Positions 8,092 to 14,751 of a stretch of 64,000 bases of DNA are shown here, piece after piece. Under the pieces are notes generated by a model. It ran no database searches and was not told the DNA's origin. It saw only the letters and a list, made by a program, of their open reading frames with translations. Both the position numbers and the translations under genes were made by a program. Numbering within the stretch: position 1 is the stretch's first letter; every line of letters begins with the position of its first letter. The stretch is from the NCBI GenBank assembly GCA_037445025.1, contig JBBILI010000026.1:10888-74887 (forward strand), given 5' to 3'. The stretch is from CAIQQQ01 sp037445025 (GTDB lineage Bacteria; Pseudomonadota; Alphaproteobacteria; Acetobacterales; Acetobacteraceae).

Positions 8092-8337
8092 ATGTTCAGA
8101 CTGCGCATCGACCTGCCGATCGACGACGCCCTGCCCCAGGAGCAGCAGGCACGCCACATCGCCTCCGCCCTGCGCCGTTACGCCAACGGGGTGGAAAGCC
8201 TGGGCTGCGTGCCATCCGGCCCGATCCCGCTGGTGGGGTACGATGGGCTGAGCTCCGGCGGCCGCGCCTGGGTGGACGCCGAGGCGGCGACGCGCGGCCG
8301 CGAGGTCCGGCGTGATTTTCCAGCCATTGGCGGGTAG
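8092..8337 (+). CDS. Small hypothetical protein, 81 residues
   Basis: I do not recognise this protein. It begins MFRLRIDLPIDDALPQEQQA and contains ALRRYANGVESLGC and a Gly-rich GLSSGGRAWVD segment. AAAGGA six bases before ATG at 8092, and codon use like its neighbours, support it. No signal peptide or membrane segment is visible. It ends just before a dispersed repeat copy. An in-frame ATG further upstream (near 8041) is less well supported. It could still be spurious. Confidence 0.5.
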   Translation: MFRLRIDLPIDDALPQEQQARHIASALRRYANGVESLGCVPSGPIPLVGYDGLSSGGRAWVDAEAATRGREVRRDFPAIGG

Positions 8338-8348
8338 GCAAGGCAAGC

Positions 8349-8466
8349 GGTTCTTTTTTGAAAAAAAGAACCAAAAAACTTTCATACCTGGAGTGCTACG
8401 CTCCAGATGGGCGCGCCAGCGATCAAAAAGTCTTTTGCTTCTTTTTTTCAGAAAAGAAGTCCTTGC
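8349..8466. repeat. Dispersed hairpin-module repeat, copy A
   Basis: Left module: a hairpin with arms GGTTCTTTTTT and AAAAAAGAACC, then AAAAAACTTTCAT. The core contains a local stem, CTGGAG/CTCCAG. Right module: AAAAAGTCTTTTGC, then a hairpin with arms CTTCTTTT and AAAAGAAG. It lies between the small hypothetical gene and the metallo-hydrolase. Four related copies occur at about 38.2, 39.5, 48.9 and 52.6 kb. Strongly AT-rich in a GC-rich genome. Confidence 0.9.
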
Positions 8467-8534
8467 TTCCTGCTCTTGCAGTCCGGCCGGGTCATGCCAC
8501 AACGGCGTGAATCGATCGCCTGGCAGGAGCGCCC

Positions 8535-9215
8535 ATGACCCAATTCGAACTCGCCACCATCCCCGTCACGGTGTTCAACCAGAACTGCTCGCTGATCTGG
8601 GACCCCGCGACGATGCAGGCCGCGGTGATCGATCCCGGCGGCGAACCCGGGCGGATCGTCGACCTGCTGAACCGGCTGGACCTGGATGTCAGCCTGATCC
8701 TGCTCACCCACGGCCATCTCGACCACGCCGGCGGCGCCAAGGCGCTGAAAGGGGTGATCGACGAAGCCCATGCCAGACAGGGCAAGCCGCCGGTGCCGCT
8801 GCTGGGCCCCGACCTGCGCGACGCCTTCCTGCTCGATGCGATCGAGGCGCAGGCCGCGCATTTCGGCATGAGCGGCCTGCGCAACGTCCGCCCCGACCGC
8901 TTCCTCGTCGAGGGCGAGGTGATCGAGCACGGCGCCCTCCGCTTCGACGTGCTGCACACGCCGGGCCATACGCCAGGCCACATCATCTTCGTGGAGAAGA
9001 CCATCCGCCTCGCCTTCGTCGGCGACACCATCTTCAAGGGCGGCATCGGCCGCAGCGACTTTCCCTATGGCGACGGAGACGCGCTGATCGCCGCCATCCG
9101 CGACAAGATCATGCCGCTCGGCGACGACATGTCGTTCATCTGCGGCCACGGCCCGCGCTCGACCCTGGGTGCCGAACGCGTCAGCAACCCCCACGTGCAG
9201 GGCCGATTGGCATAA
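8535..9215 (+). CDS. Metallo-beta-lactamase-fold hydrolase (glyoxalase II/YcbL-like)
   Basis: A 226-residue cytoplasmic MBL-fold protein. Zinc ligands are visible in THGHLDHAGG (near residue 58), HTPGHTPGH (near 143), GDTIFKGGIGRSD (near 163) and CGHGP near the C-terminus. The compact length and GGIGRSD segment match the YcbL-like type II glyoxalase group, which hydrolyses small thioesters such as S-lactoylglutathione; exact substrate is not readable. It follows repeat copy A and converges on the tRNA-Val gene. Confidence 0.85.
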   Translation: MTQFELATIPVTVFNQNCSLIWDPATMQAAVIDPGGEPGRIVDLLNRLDLDVSLILLTHGHLDHAGGAKALKGVIDEAHARQGKPPVPLLGPDLRDAFLLDAIEAQAAHFGMSGLRNVRPDRFLVEGEVIEHGALRFDVLHTPGHTPGHIIFVEKTIRLAFVGDTIFKGGIGRSDFPYGDGDALIAAIRDKIMPLGDDMSFICGHGPRSTLGAERVSNPHVQGRLA

Positions 9216-9247
9216 TGGAGCCAACTCATTGAAAAGAAGGGGCCGGA

Positions 9248-9322
9248 TGGTGGGCGCAACAGGGATTGAACCTGTGACCCCCACCGTGTCAAGGTGGTGC
9301 TCTTCCGCTGAGCTATGCGCCC
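9248..9322 (-). tRNA. tRNA-Val (anticodon GAC)
   Basis: The minus strand reads GGGCGCATAGCTCAGCGG at the 5' end, with a CCACC/GGTGG anticodon stem around the loop TTGACAC (anticodon GAC), a CAGGTTCAATCCCTG T-arm and an acceptor stem GGGCGCA closing with TGCGCCC. The 3' CCA is encoded. It reads valine codons GUC and GUU. Confidence 0.95.
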
Positions 9323-9432
9323 ATCCGAGCCGCGTTCTATCGCGCGGTCCCAAGCTCTGCAAGTGTCTGACGCAAGGTCTCATGACAGACACGCTGCATT
9401 GCGATGACACGCCGATGCGGGTTCAATAGCGC

Positions 9433-10314
9433 ATGTCCCTCTCCAAAAGCGCCATGCTCCCGCAGCGCCCGGGCGATCTGCCGGTCGAGGTGCGGTATCC
9501 CGCGGTGCAGACTGTGCCGCTGGTGTTCGCCTCGCCGCATTCCGGACGTGAGTATCCGCTGGATTTCGTGGCCGCCGCCCGGCTCGACCTGCACGGGCTG
9601 CGCCGCAGCGAGGACAGCTTCGTCGACGAGCTGTTCGCCGCCGCCCCAGCCCATGGCGCACCGCTGATCCTGGCGCATTTCCCGCGCGCGTTCTGTGACC
9701 CCAACCGCGAGGCCTGGGAGCTCGACCCCGCAATGTTCGCGGGACCGCTGCCCGCCTGGGTGAACACGACCAGTGCGCGCGTCGGCGCGGGCCTCGGCAC
9801 CATCGCCCGCATCGTGGCCTCGGGCGAGACGATCTATCGCGGCAAGCTCGACTTCGCCGAGGCCCGCAGCCGGGTGGAGCAATACTGGCAGCCCTTTCAT
9901 GACGGGCTGCGCGGACTGCTCGATGCGACGCAGGCAAAGTTCGGGCACTGCCTGCTGATCGACTGCCATTCCATGCCCGGCCTGAGCCAGGCGCGCGGCG
10001 AGCGGGCCGACATCGTGCTCGGCGACGCACATGGCACGGCCTGCGCGCCGCGGGTGATCCGCCGGATCGAGGAGGCGCTGTCCGATCTCGGCTTCCGTGT
10101 GCGGCGCAACGATCCCTACGCCGGCGGCTACATCACCCGCCATTACGGCCGCCCACGCGAGGGCTGCCATGCGGTGCAGGTCGAGATCTGCCGGTCGCTC
10201 TACATGGACGAGGCGCGGATCGAGCGCCTGCCGGGGTTTGCCGCAGTCGCGGCGGGATTGTCGGGCTTTGTCGCACGGCTTGCGGCGGCGGACGGCTTTC
10301 TGAGCCTGGCCTGA
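9433..10314 (+). CDS. N-formylglutamate amidohydrolase family protein (HutG-like)
   Basis: A 293-residue cytoplasmic hydrolase of the FGase family, which removes the formyl group from N-formylglutamate or related N-formyl amino acids. Characteristic segments are FASPHSGREYP, RSEDSFVDELF, FPRAFCDPNREAWELDP, LLIDCHSMP and HYGRPREGCHAVQVEICRSLY (quoted as HYGRPREGCHAVQ). His, Asp and Glu residues in these motifs are the likely metal ligands. No hut genes are nearby, so it is not clearly part of histidine degradation; closely related proteins occur as single genes in Acetobacteraceae. Confidence 0.85.
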   Translation: MSLSKSAMLPQRPGDLPVEVRYPAVQTVPLVFASPHSGREYPLDFVAAARLDLHGLRRSEDSFVDELFAAAPAHGAPLILAHFPRAFCDPNREAWELDPAMFAGPLPAWVNTTSARVGAGLGTIARIVASGETIYRGKLDFAEARSRVEQYWQPFHDGLRGLLDATQAKFGHCLLIDCHSMPGLSQARGERADIVLGDAHGTACAPRVIRRIEEALSDLGFRVRRNDPYAGGYITRHYGRPREGCHAVQVEICRSLYMDEARIERLPGFAAVAAGLSGFVARLAAADGFLSLA

Positions 10315-10350
10315 TCCCCCGGCGATCCGGCTCGGACAGCTCCCCGAGGC

Positions 10351-10379
10351 AAAAAACGGCGGTGCCTTGCGGCACCGCC
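10351..10379 (-). terminator. Rho-independent terminator of the candidate sRNA
   Basis: A 9-bp stem GGCGGTGCC/GGCACCGCC with a 4-base loop (GCAA on the minus strand) is followed by GTTTTTT. It lies 37 bases past the stop of the HutG-like gene on the opposite strand, so it may also weakly end that transcript. Confidence 0.8.
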
Positions 10380-10435
10380 AAGTTTAGGGAGGAAACGTCC
10401 AAGAAAGCAGCTGGCACCGGAGTGCCGTGCTGCGG
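10351..10435 (-). ncRNA. Candidate alphaproteobacterial trans-acting sRNA (suhB/MmgR-like)
   Basis: No protein fits here, but every part of an sRNA gene is present on the minus strand. TTGGCA and ATATCT are spaced by 17 bases. The start falls near 10435, then comes a hairpin (GCAGC outer and GGCAC/GTGCC inner stem). A single-stranded linker GGACGTTTCCTCCCTAAAC follows, then a 9-bp stem GGCGGTGCC with GCAA loop, then GTTTTTT. The CCTCCC anti-Shine-Dalgarno linker followed directly by a terminator resembles the suhB/MmgR (alpha-r8) sRNAs of alphaproteobacteria; that family name is from memory. Confidence 0.7.
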
Positions 10436-10441
10436 TGCACA

Positions 10442-10470
10442 AGATATCGCTCTCATCAGTCCTTTGCCAA
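10442..10470 (-). promoter_or_regulatory. Sigma-70-like promoter of the candidate sRNA
   Basis: -35 TTGGCA (10470-10465), a 17-base spacer and -10 ATATCT (10447-10442). Predicted start is near 10435, which yields an ~85-nt RNA ending at the terminator T-tract. Confidence 0.6.
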
Positions 10471-10563
10471 GCATTATTTTGCATCGCAGCAATTCCGAAA
10501 TTCGGGCCGGATCCGCCTCGCTCGCTAACCCTTTGTTCATACATCCCAGGTCATTCTGGGCCC

Positions 10564-11535
10564 ATGCGCGACCACCTCCTCCGCCGGATCAGGGATCTGT
10601 CTTACTGGCTGCAGCACAGCCACGCCGGCCTTGGCGTATTGACGCCCTGGGGGAATCGCTTCCTGTGGATCGTGCTCCTGCTGGCAGCACCTTTGCTGGC
10701 CGTTCGGGGCGCGTTGCCGGCCCAGGCCGAGATGATCTTCAAAGCGCCGAGCAACACGACGATGCCGCCATCGATCCATTTCGGGCTGACGCCGCCGCCC
10801 GGCCTCGCACGCGCCACACCGCCGGCCGCCCTGTCAGCCGACCCCGGCACGCAGTGCCGCGGCGCCGTCCAGCAGGCCGGCCGTGCCGCGGGTCTGCCCG
10901 AGCATCTGATGTCCGCCATTGCACGGGTTGAAAGCGGACGGCGCGGGGCTGACGGGCAGATCCAGCCCTGGCCCTGGAGCATCAACGTCGAAGGCGTCGA
11001 TCATGTGTTCGACACCAAGGAGCAGGCCATGGTCGCGGTGCGGCAGTTCCAGGCCCGGGGCATCCGTTCCATCGATGTCGGGTGCATGCAGGTCAACCTC
11101 ATGCACCATCCCGACGCCTTCGCCTCTCTCGACCAGGCCTTCGACCCAGCCGCCAACGCCGCCTACGCCGCGCATTTCCTGCTGCAGCTCTTCGCCCAGA
11201 CCGGCTCGTGGACCAAGGCCACGGCAGACTATCATTCCGCCACTCCGGAACTCGGCATGCCGTATCAGCAGAAGGTGATGGCAGTGCTTCCGCAGGAGAT
11301 GATAGCGGATGCACAGAGTCCGGCACCGGCCGCCTTTGCCCTGCATGGCGGCATGGTCCGGCCACCGGTGATGGTGTCCGCTCAAACGGCGCCGGCGCGG
11401 ATGATCCCGCTGGCCATGGCCACAGCAACCGGGGCCGGCAGCGGGATGGGAACGGCGATGCGGCAGGTCGTCGGCCGCGGGCTTGATGCCTACCGGGCTG
11501 CGCCAGTGCGCATCGCCTCGCGTCTGCTGCCCTGA
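10564..11535 (+). CDS. Lytic transglycosylase SLT-domain protein
   Basis: A 323-residue protein with an N-terminal hydrophobic segment (FLWIVLLLAAPLLAVRGALP, about residues 33-52) acting as signal or anchor, so it works in the periplasm. The SLT domain follows. Likely catalytic Glu lies in IARVESGR, then INVEGVDHVF, IDVGCMQVNLMHHP and ATADYHSATPE match the Slt/MltE-type groove. It would cleave the MurNAc-GlcNAc bond of peptidoglycan. The last ~70 residues are Ala/Met/Pro-rich and probably disordered. ATG at 10564 gives the normal N-terminus; an upstream ATG at 10435 lies in the sRNA promoter and is rejected. Confidence 0.85.
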   Translation: MRDHLLRRIRDLSYWLQHSHAGLGVLTPWGNRFLWIVLLLAAPLLAVRGALPAQAEMIFKAPSNTTMPPSIHFGLTPPPGLARATPPAALSADPGTQCRGAVQQAGRAAGLPEHLMSAIARVESGRRGADGQIQPWPWSINVEGVDHVFDTKEQAMVAVRQFQARGIRSIDVGCMQVNLMHHPDAFASLDQAFDPAANAAYAAHFLLQLFAQTGSWTKATADYHSATPELGMPYQQKVMAVLPQEMIADAQSPAPAAFALHGGMVRPPVMVSAQTAPARMIPLAMATATGAGSGMGTAMRQVVGRGLDAYRAAPVRIASRLLP

Positions 11536-11604
11536 ATCCGACACCTTCCAGGCCGCCCGACGGATCGAAGTTGACGCACCTGTCAGGGGAGCGCATCACC
11601 GCCG

Positions 11605-12033
11605 GGCCAGACGGCTGGACGACCGCTGTTTGTCGCCGAATCCGGGTTCGCCCGGATACCGAGCGGCGATGGAGGAAAGTCCGGGCTCCACGGGAATACG
11701 GTGCCGGCTAACCGCCGGCGGGGGCGACCCCAGGGACAGTGCCACAGAAAACAAACCGCCGGCATCGGGCAACCGCTGCCGGCAAGGGTGAAACGGTGCG
11801 GTAAGAGCGCACCGCGCCCCTGGTGACAGGGGCGGCAGGGCAAACCCCACCGGGAGCAAGACCGAATAGGGGCGGCCGGCGGCCCATCCGGCGCAAGCCG
11901 AATGGGTGACGCGGGGGCATTTCCGCCCTGTCGCCCGGGTTGGTCGCGTGAGGCGTGCAGCAATGCGCGTCCCAGAGGAATGGTCGTCTCGCGTACTGCG
12001 CGGACAGAACCCGGCTTACAGGCCGTCTGGCAA
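11605..12033 (+). ncRNA. rnpB: RNase P RNA component, bacterial class A
   Basis: Catalytic RNA that trims tRNA 5' leaders. The universal segments GAGGAAAGTCCGGGCTCC (11671 region), ACAGTGCCACAGAAA, GTAAGAGCGCACCG and ACAGAACCCGGCTTAC are all present in order. Terminal P1 arms GCCAGACGGC (11606-11615) and GCCGTCTGGC (12022-12031) pair perfectly, setting the ends. About 429 nt, a normal class A size. It stands between the transglycosylase and the dcw cluster. Confidence 0.96.
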
Positions 12034-12111
12034 AGTTCTTCTGGCAAATTCCTGCAAAACCGCCATCCGCCCGACCGGCAGCGCCGGTCGGGCGCGGCGG
12101 TGCTGCGTGAC

Positions 12112-12237
12112 ACCAACGGCCTTGATCGATGACGCTTCCATCGATCAAGGCCGTTGGTATCGCACGCCGGGAAGGCCTGCGGCGGCGCGCCAAACCAAGG
12201 TTCATACCAACGGTCATTCTTCATGACCGTTGGTATG
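12112..12237. repeat. MITE-like palindromic element, copy 1
   Basis: Palindrome 1 has 20-bp arms ACCAACGGCCTTGATCGATG and its complement around ACGCTTC (12112-12158). A GC-rich spacer follows, then palindrome 2 (12203-12237) with 15-bp arms CATACCAACGGTCAT/ATGACCGTTGGTATG. Copies at 33.6 and 63.7 kb share palindrome 1 and the spacer. The last one adjoins an IS630-type transposase end bearing ATACCAAC. No reading frame of its own. Confidence 0.85.
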
Positions 12238-12487
12238 CCATCAGAATTTCGCCATCAAATTCATCCACATCGTCGCAGGCGCGGATGAACAGGATTCTCC
12301 GAAAGAATCCCCAGGCTTGTCCACCGCTTCATCCACAAGAACAAAAGACGAAAATTAACAAATCCAATTCTGCGCCACGCCGCCCAAGTCAAAACCGTCA
12401 TCACCCGCGCAACCTTGCCGGACGAAGCCGCCAAAACCGCCGCTTTGACCTGGACTCTCAGGGTTTGACCGGCGAATCCCTTTGACG
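12238..12487. other. Intergenic region upstream of mraZ
   Basis: No gene seen. It has relatively AT-rich stretches, three DnaA-box-like 9-mers (TCATCCACA at 12261 and 12329, TTGTCCACC at 12318) and a small stem GGATTC/GAATCC at 12291-12309. The dcw promoter is expected in its right part, near the TTTGACC motifs at about 12444-12475, but I cannot fix a -10 box. Confidence 0.4.
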
Positions 12488-12521
12488 CCCAATTTGGCCC
12501 ATGTTATCCCATGCCATCCCA
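12488..12521 (+). promoter_or_regulatory. MraZ operator: four CCCA repeats at exact 10-bp spacing
   Basis: CCCA occurs at 12488, 12498, 12508 and 12518, i.e. TGGG(N6)TGGG(N6)TGGG(N6)TGGG on the minus strand. MraZ of Escherichia coli and mollicutes binds TGGGN repeats spaced by five bases in front of mraZ. The array is 88 bases before the mraZ ATG, so autoregulation of the dcw operon is strongly suggested. Confidence 0.85.
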
Positions 12522-12608
12522 GGAAGGCATCGCGACACCGGGGGAATCCACGCACGCGGCGACACGCTCGCCAGGCCACAACGCAGGAAAAGGGGCCCGT
12601 CCAGCCAG

Positions 12609-13073
12609 ATGACCCAATTCATGGGCACTCATCAGAACAGGCTGGATGCGAAGGGGCGGGTCTCGATCCCCGCCACGTTTCGAACTGTGCTGCGCGACGC
12701 CGCCGCCGAGGGCGCCCCCCCCGCGCTGGTGCTGCGCCCGTCGCACAAACATGCCTGCATCGAAGGCTGGCCCGCGGCCGATTTTCACGCGCTCGGTCAG
12801 GACATGCAGCGGCTCGACATGTTCAGCGAATCCCAGGATGACCTTGCCTTCGCCCTTTACGCCGAGGCCGCCGAGCTCACGCCGGACAAGGAAGGCCGCA
12901 TCGTGCTCCCCGAAGCACTGTTGAGCACCGCCAGCATCACCGGCGAGATGATGTTCGTGGGCCTTGGCGGCCGTTTCGAGATCTGGGAACCCGCCGCCCT
13001 CGCCCGGCGCCGCGCCGAGGCGCTGGCCAATGCGCGCGCCAAGAACTTCACCCTGCCGGGGCGCGCCGCATGA
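12609..13073 (+). CDS. mraZ: Transcriptional regulator MraZ
   Basis: AbrB-like DNA-binding protein that forms a ring and represses its own dcw operon. The 154 residues hold two SpoVT/AbrB-type repeats: MGTHQNRLDAKGRVSIPATF at the N-terminus and ELTPDKEGRIVLPEALL near residue 85. I chose ATG at 12609 so that GTHQNRLDAKGR sits at its usual place; ATG at 12621 is possible. A fourfold operator lies just upstream. Its stop overlaps rsmH by four bases. Confidence 0.95.
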   Translation: MTQFMGTHQNRLDAKGRVSIPATFRTVLRDAAAEGAPPALVLRPSHKHACIEGWPAADFHALGQDMQRLDMFSESQDDLAFALYAEAAELTPDKEGRIVLPEALLSTASITGEMMFVGLGGRFEIWEPAALARRRAEALANARAKNFTLPGRAA

Positions 13074-14017
13074 GCGCCCTCGGCCATATCCCGGTGATGC
13101 TGTCCGAGGTGATGGAGCAGCTCGCCCCCTGCGCCGACGAGGTGCATCTCGACGGCACCTTCGGCGGCGGCGGCTACGCGGCAGCCATCCTGGCCAGCGG
13201 CTGCACCCTGCTGGCCATCGACCGCGACCCCGAGGCGATCGCGCGCGGCGCCGTCCTGGCCGCGCGCCATCCCGGCCGGCTGCACCTGATCGAAGGCGGA
13301 TTCGGCGATCTTTTCGAACTTGTGACCACAAGCGGCGTGACACGGCTCGACGGCGTCGTGCTAGATCTCGGGATGTCGTCGTTTCAGATCGATGATGCAA
13401 CGCGCGGCTTCAGCTTCCGCAGCGACGGGCCGCTTGACATGCGCATGGCCCGCAGCGGCCCCACGGCCGCCGATCTTGTGGCCCAGCTGGGCGAAGCCGA
13501 GCTGGCCGACACGCTTTACCAGCTCGGCGAGGAGCGCCTGTCCCGCCGCATCGCGCGGGCCATCGTCATCGCCCGGGCCGAGGCCCCCATCACCACCACG
13601 CAGCAGCTGGCCGAGGTGATCCGCGCGGTGGTGCCCAAGGACAAATCCGGCATCGACCCCGCCACGCGCAGCTTCCAGGCGCTGCGTATCCGGGTCAATG
13701 ACGAGCTGGGCCAGATCGAACGTGCGCTCGCCGCGGCCGTGCGCCTGCTGGCGCCGGGCGGGCGATTGGTCGTGGTGTCGTTCCATTCGCTGGAGGACCG
13801 GCTGGTGAAGCGTTTCATGACCGAGGCCTGCGGCCGCACACCGATGCCCTCGCGCCACGACCCGCGTGGCCTGATCCAGCGCGAGACCGCCGCATTTCGG
13901 CTGCTCACCCCCAAGGCGCTGCGCCCGAGCGATGCCGAGGCGCAGGCCAACCCACGCGCCCGCAGCGCGCGGCTGCGCGCCATGCACCGGCTGGCAGATG
14001 TGGAGACAGCGGCATGA
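13070..14017 (+). CDS. rsmH: 16S rRNA (cytosine(1402)-N4)-methyltransferase RsmH
   Basis: SAM-dependent methylase of 16S rRNA C1402, 315 residues, long known as MraW. SAM-binding HLDGTFGGGGYAAAIL is at residues 24-39, GVVLDLGMSSFQID follows, and RSFQALRIRVNDEL and VSFHSLEDRLVKRF are C-terminal family motifs. It is translationally coupled to mraZ and ftsL by ATGA overlaps on both sides. Confidence 0.97.
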   Translation: MSALGHIPVMLSEVMEQLAPCADEVHLDGTFGGGGYAAAILASGCTLLAIDRDPEAIARGAVLAARHPGRLHLIEGGFGDLFELVTTSGVTRLDGVVLDLGMSSFQIDDATRGFSFRSDGPLDMRMARSGPTAADLVAQLGEAELADTLYQLGEERLSRRIARAIVIARAEAPITTTQQLAEVIRAVVPKDKSGIDPATRSFQALRIRVNDELGQIERALAAAVRLLAPGGRLVVVSFHSLEDRLVKRFMTEACGRTPMPSRHDPRGLIQRETAAFRLLTPKALRPSDAEAQANPRARSARLRAMHRLADVETAA

Positions 14018-14751
14018 TCAAGCCTGTCACCTGCCTCACCCTGCTGTTCGCCGCCGGTTCGGGCCTCTATCTCTACACCGCCAAGCACAAGGTCGAACTG
14101 CTGGACCGCGAGATCGACCGGCTGGAGCGAACGGCACAGGACAGCCGCGCCCGGGCCGGGCTGCTGCACGCCCAGTACGACCTGCTCGGCGATCCGGACC
14201 GGCTGCGCGAGCTGGCCACGCAGGTTCTCACGCTGCAGCCGACCGCACCCGGCCAGTTCACCACCATGGCCGAACTCGACCGCCGCCTGCCGCCTCCCGG
14301 CCCGCTGCCGGCCGCGATCCCCCCCGCACCTGGACCAGCGCCCACGCCAGAGGCCGCGCAGGTCGAGGAGCATCAGGCCGAAAGGCCTGTCGAGCGACCC
14401 GCCGAGAAGATCGTCGAAAAGCCGGTCGCGCCACCGCCGGCACCCCGCCCTGCCCCCCGGCCGCTCGCCCCAGTCTCGTCCCCTGCCCCGGTCATGGCCA
14501 GCGCCATGCCGCCGCGGCCCGTGGCACCGACACCGACACCGACACTGGCCCTGCGCCAGGCGCCGCCACCACCGCCGCGTCGCGTGCCCGAGCCCCAGCC
14601 GGCATCGCTGGCCGCCGCCGACAGCATGCCGCGGCCGATTCATGGCACTCCTGTCGATGCCACCGTGCCGATGGTCGCCTCGGCGCTGGGCATGGCCCGC
14701 GCGATGCTGGTGCAGCCGCTGCCCGCCACCGCGCCGCAGGTCCGCCGATGA
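14014..14751 (+). CDS. ftsL: Cell division protein FtsL with long Pro-rich tail
   Basis: Bitopic divisome protein (partner of FtsB/FtsQ and regulator of FtsWI). The short N-terminus leads into one membrane segment (about residues 5-20), then a coiled coil, VELLDREIDRLERTAQDSRA, and PDRLRELATQVLTLQP. This first ~90 residues matches FtsL. Residues ~90-245 are an unusual Pro/Ala-rich periplasmic extension (PAPRPAPRPLAPV and similar), roughly doubling the usual FtsL length. The call leans on position between rsmH and ftsI as well as topology. Four-base overlaps on both sides. Confidence 0.85.
   Translation: MIKPVTCLTLLFAAGSGLYLYTAKHKVELLDREIDRLERTAQDSRARAGLLHAQYDLLGDPDRLRELATQVLTLQPTAPGQFTTMAELDRRLPPPGPLPAAIPPAPGPAPTPEAAQVEEHQAERPVERPAEKIVEKPVAPPPAPRPAPRPLAPVSSPAPVMASAMPPRPVAPTPTPTLALRQAPPPPPRRVPEPQPASLAAADSMPRPIHGTPVDATVPMVASALGMARAMLVQPLPATAPQVRR

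Noticed and set aside
8349..8502. Peptides encoded by the dispersed repeats (for example KVFWFFFSKKNRL on the minus strand) as real protein tails
   Set aside because: The frames only exist because the repeat is free of stops; the same peptide appears at several repeat copies with unrelated neighbours.
10435..10563. Upstream extension of the transglycosylase from an in-frame ATG at 10435
   Set aside because: The added 43 residues do not resemble a signal peptide and this stretch contains the divergent sRNA promoter. The ATG at 10564 puts the hydrophobic segment near the N-terminus as expected.
12238..12487. Chromosomal replication origin
   Set aside because: Three imperfect DnaA-like boxes are too few, there is no AT-rich unwinding region and none of the usual origin neighbours (dnaA, dnaN, hemE, parAB) are present.
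13932..14747. Upstream extension of the ftsI frame through ftsL
   Set aside because: The frame is open but Arg/His/Ala-rich and out of frame with ftsL; the ATG at 14748 gives normal FtsI and couples to the ftsL stop. The same reasoning was applied to murF, murG, the M20 peptidase and the aldehyde dehydrogenase.
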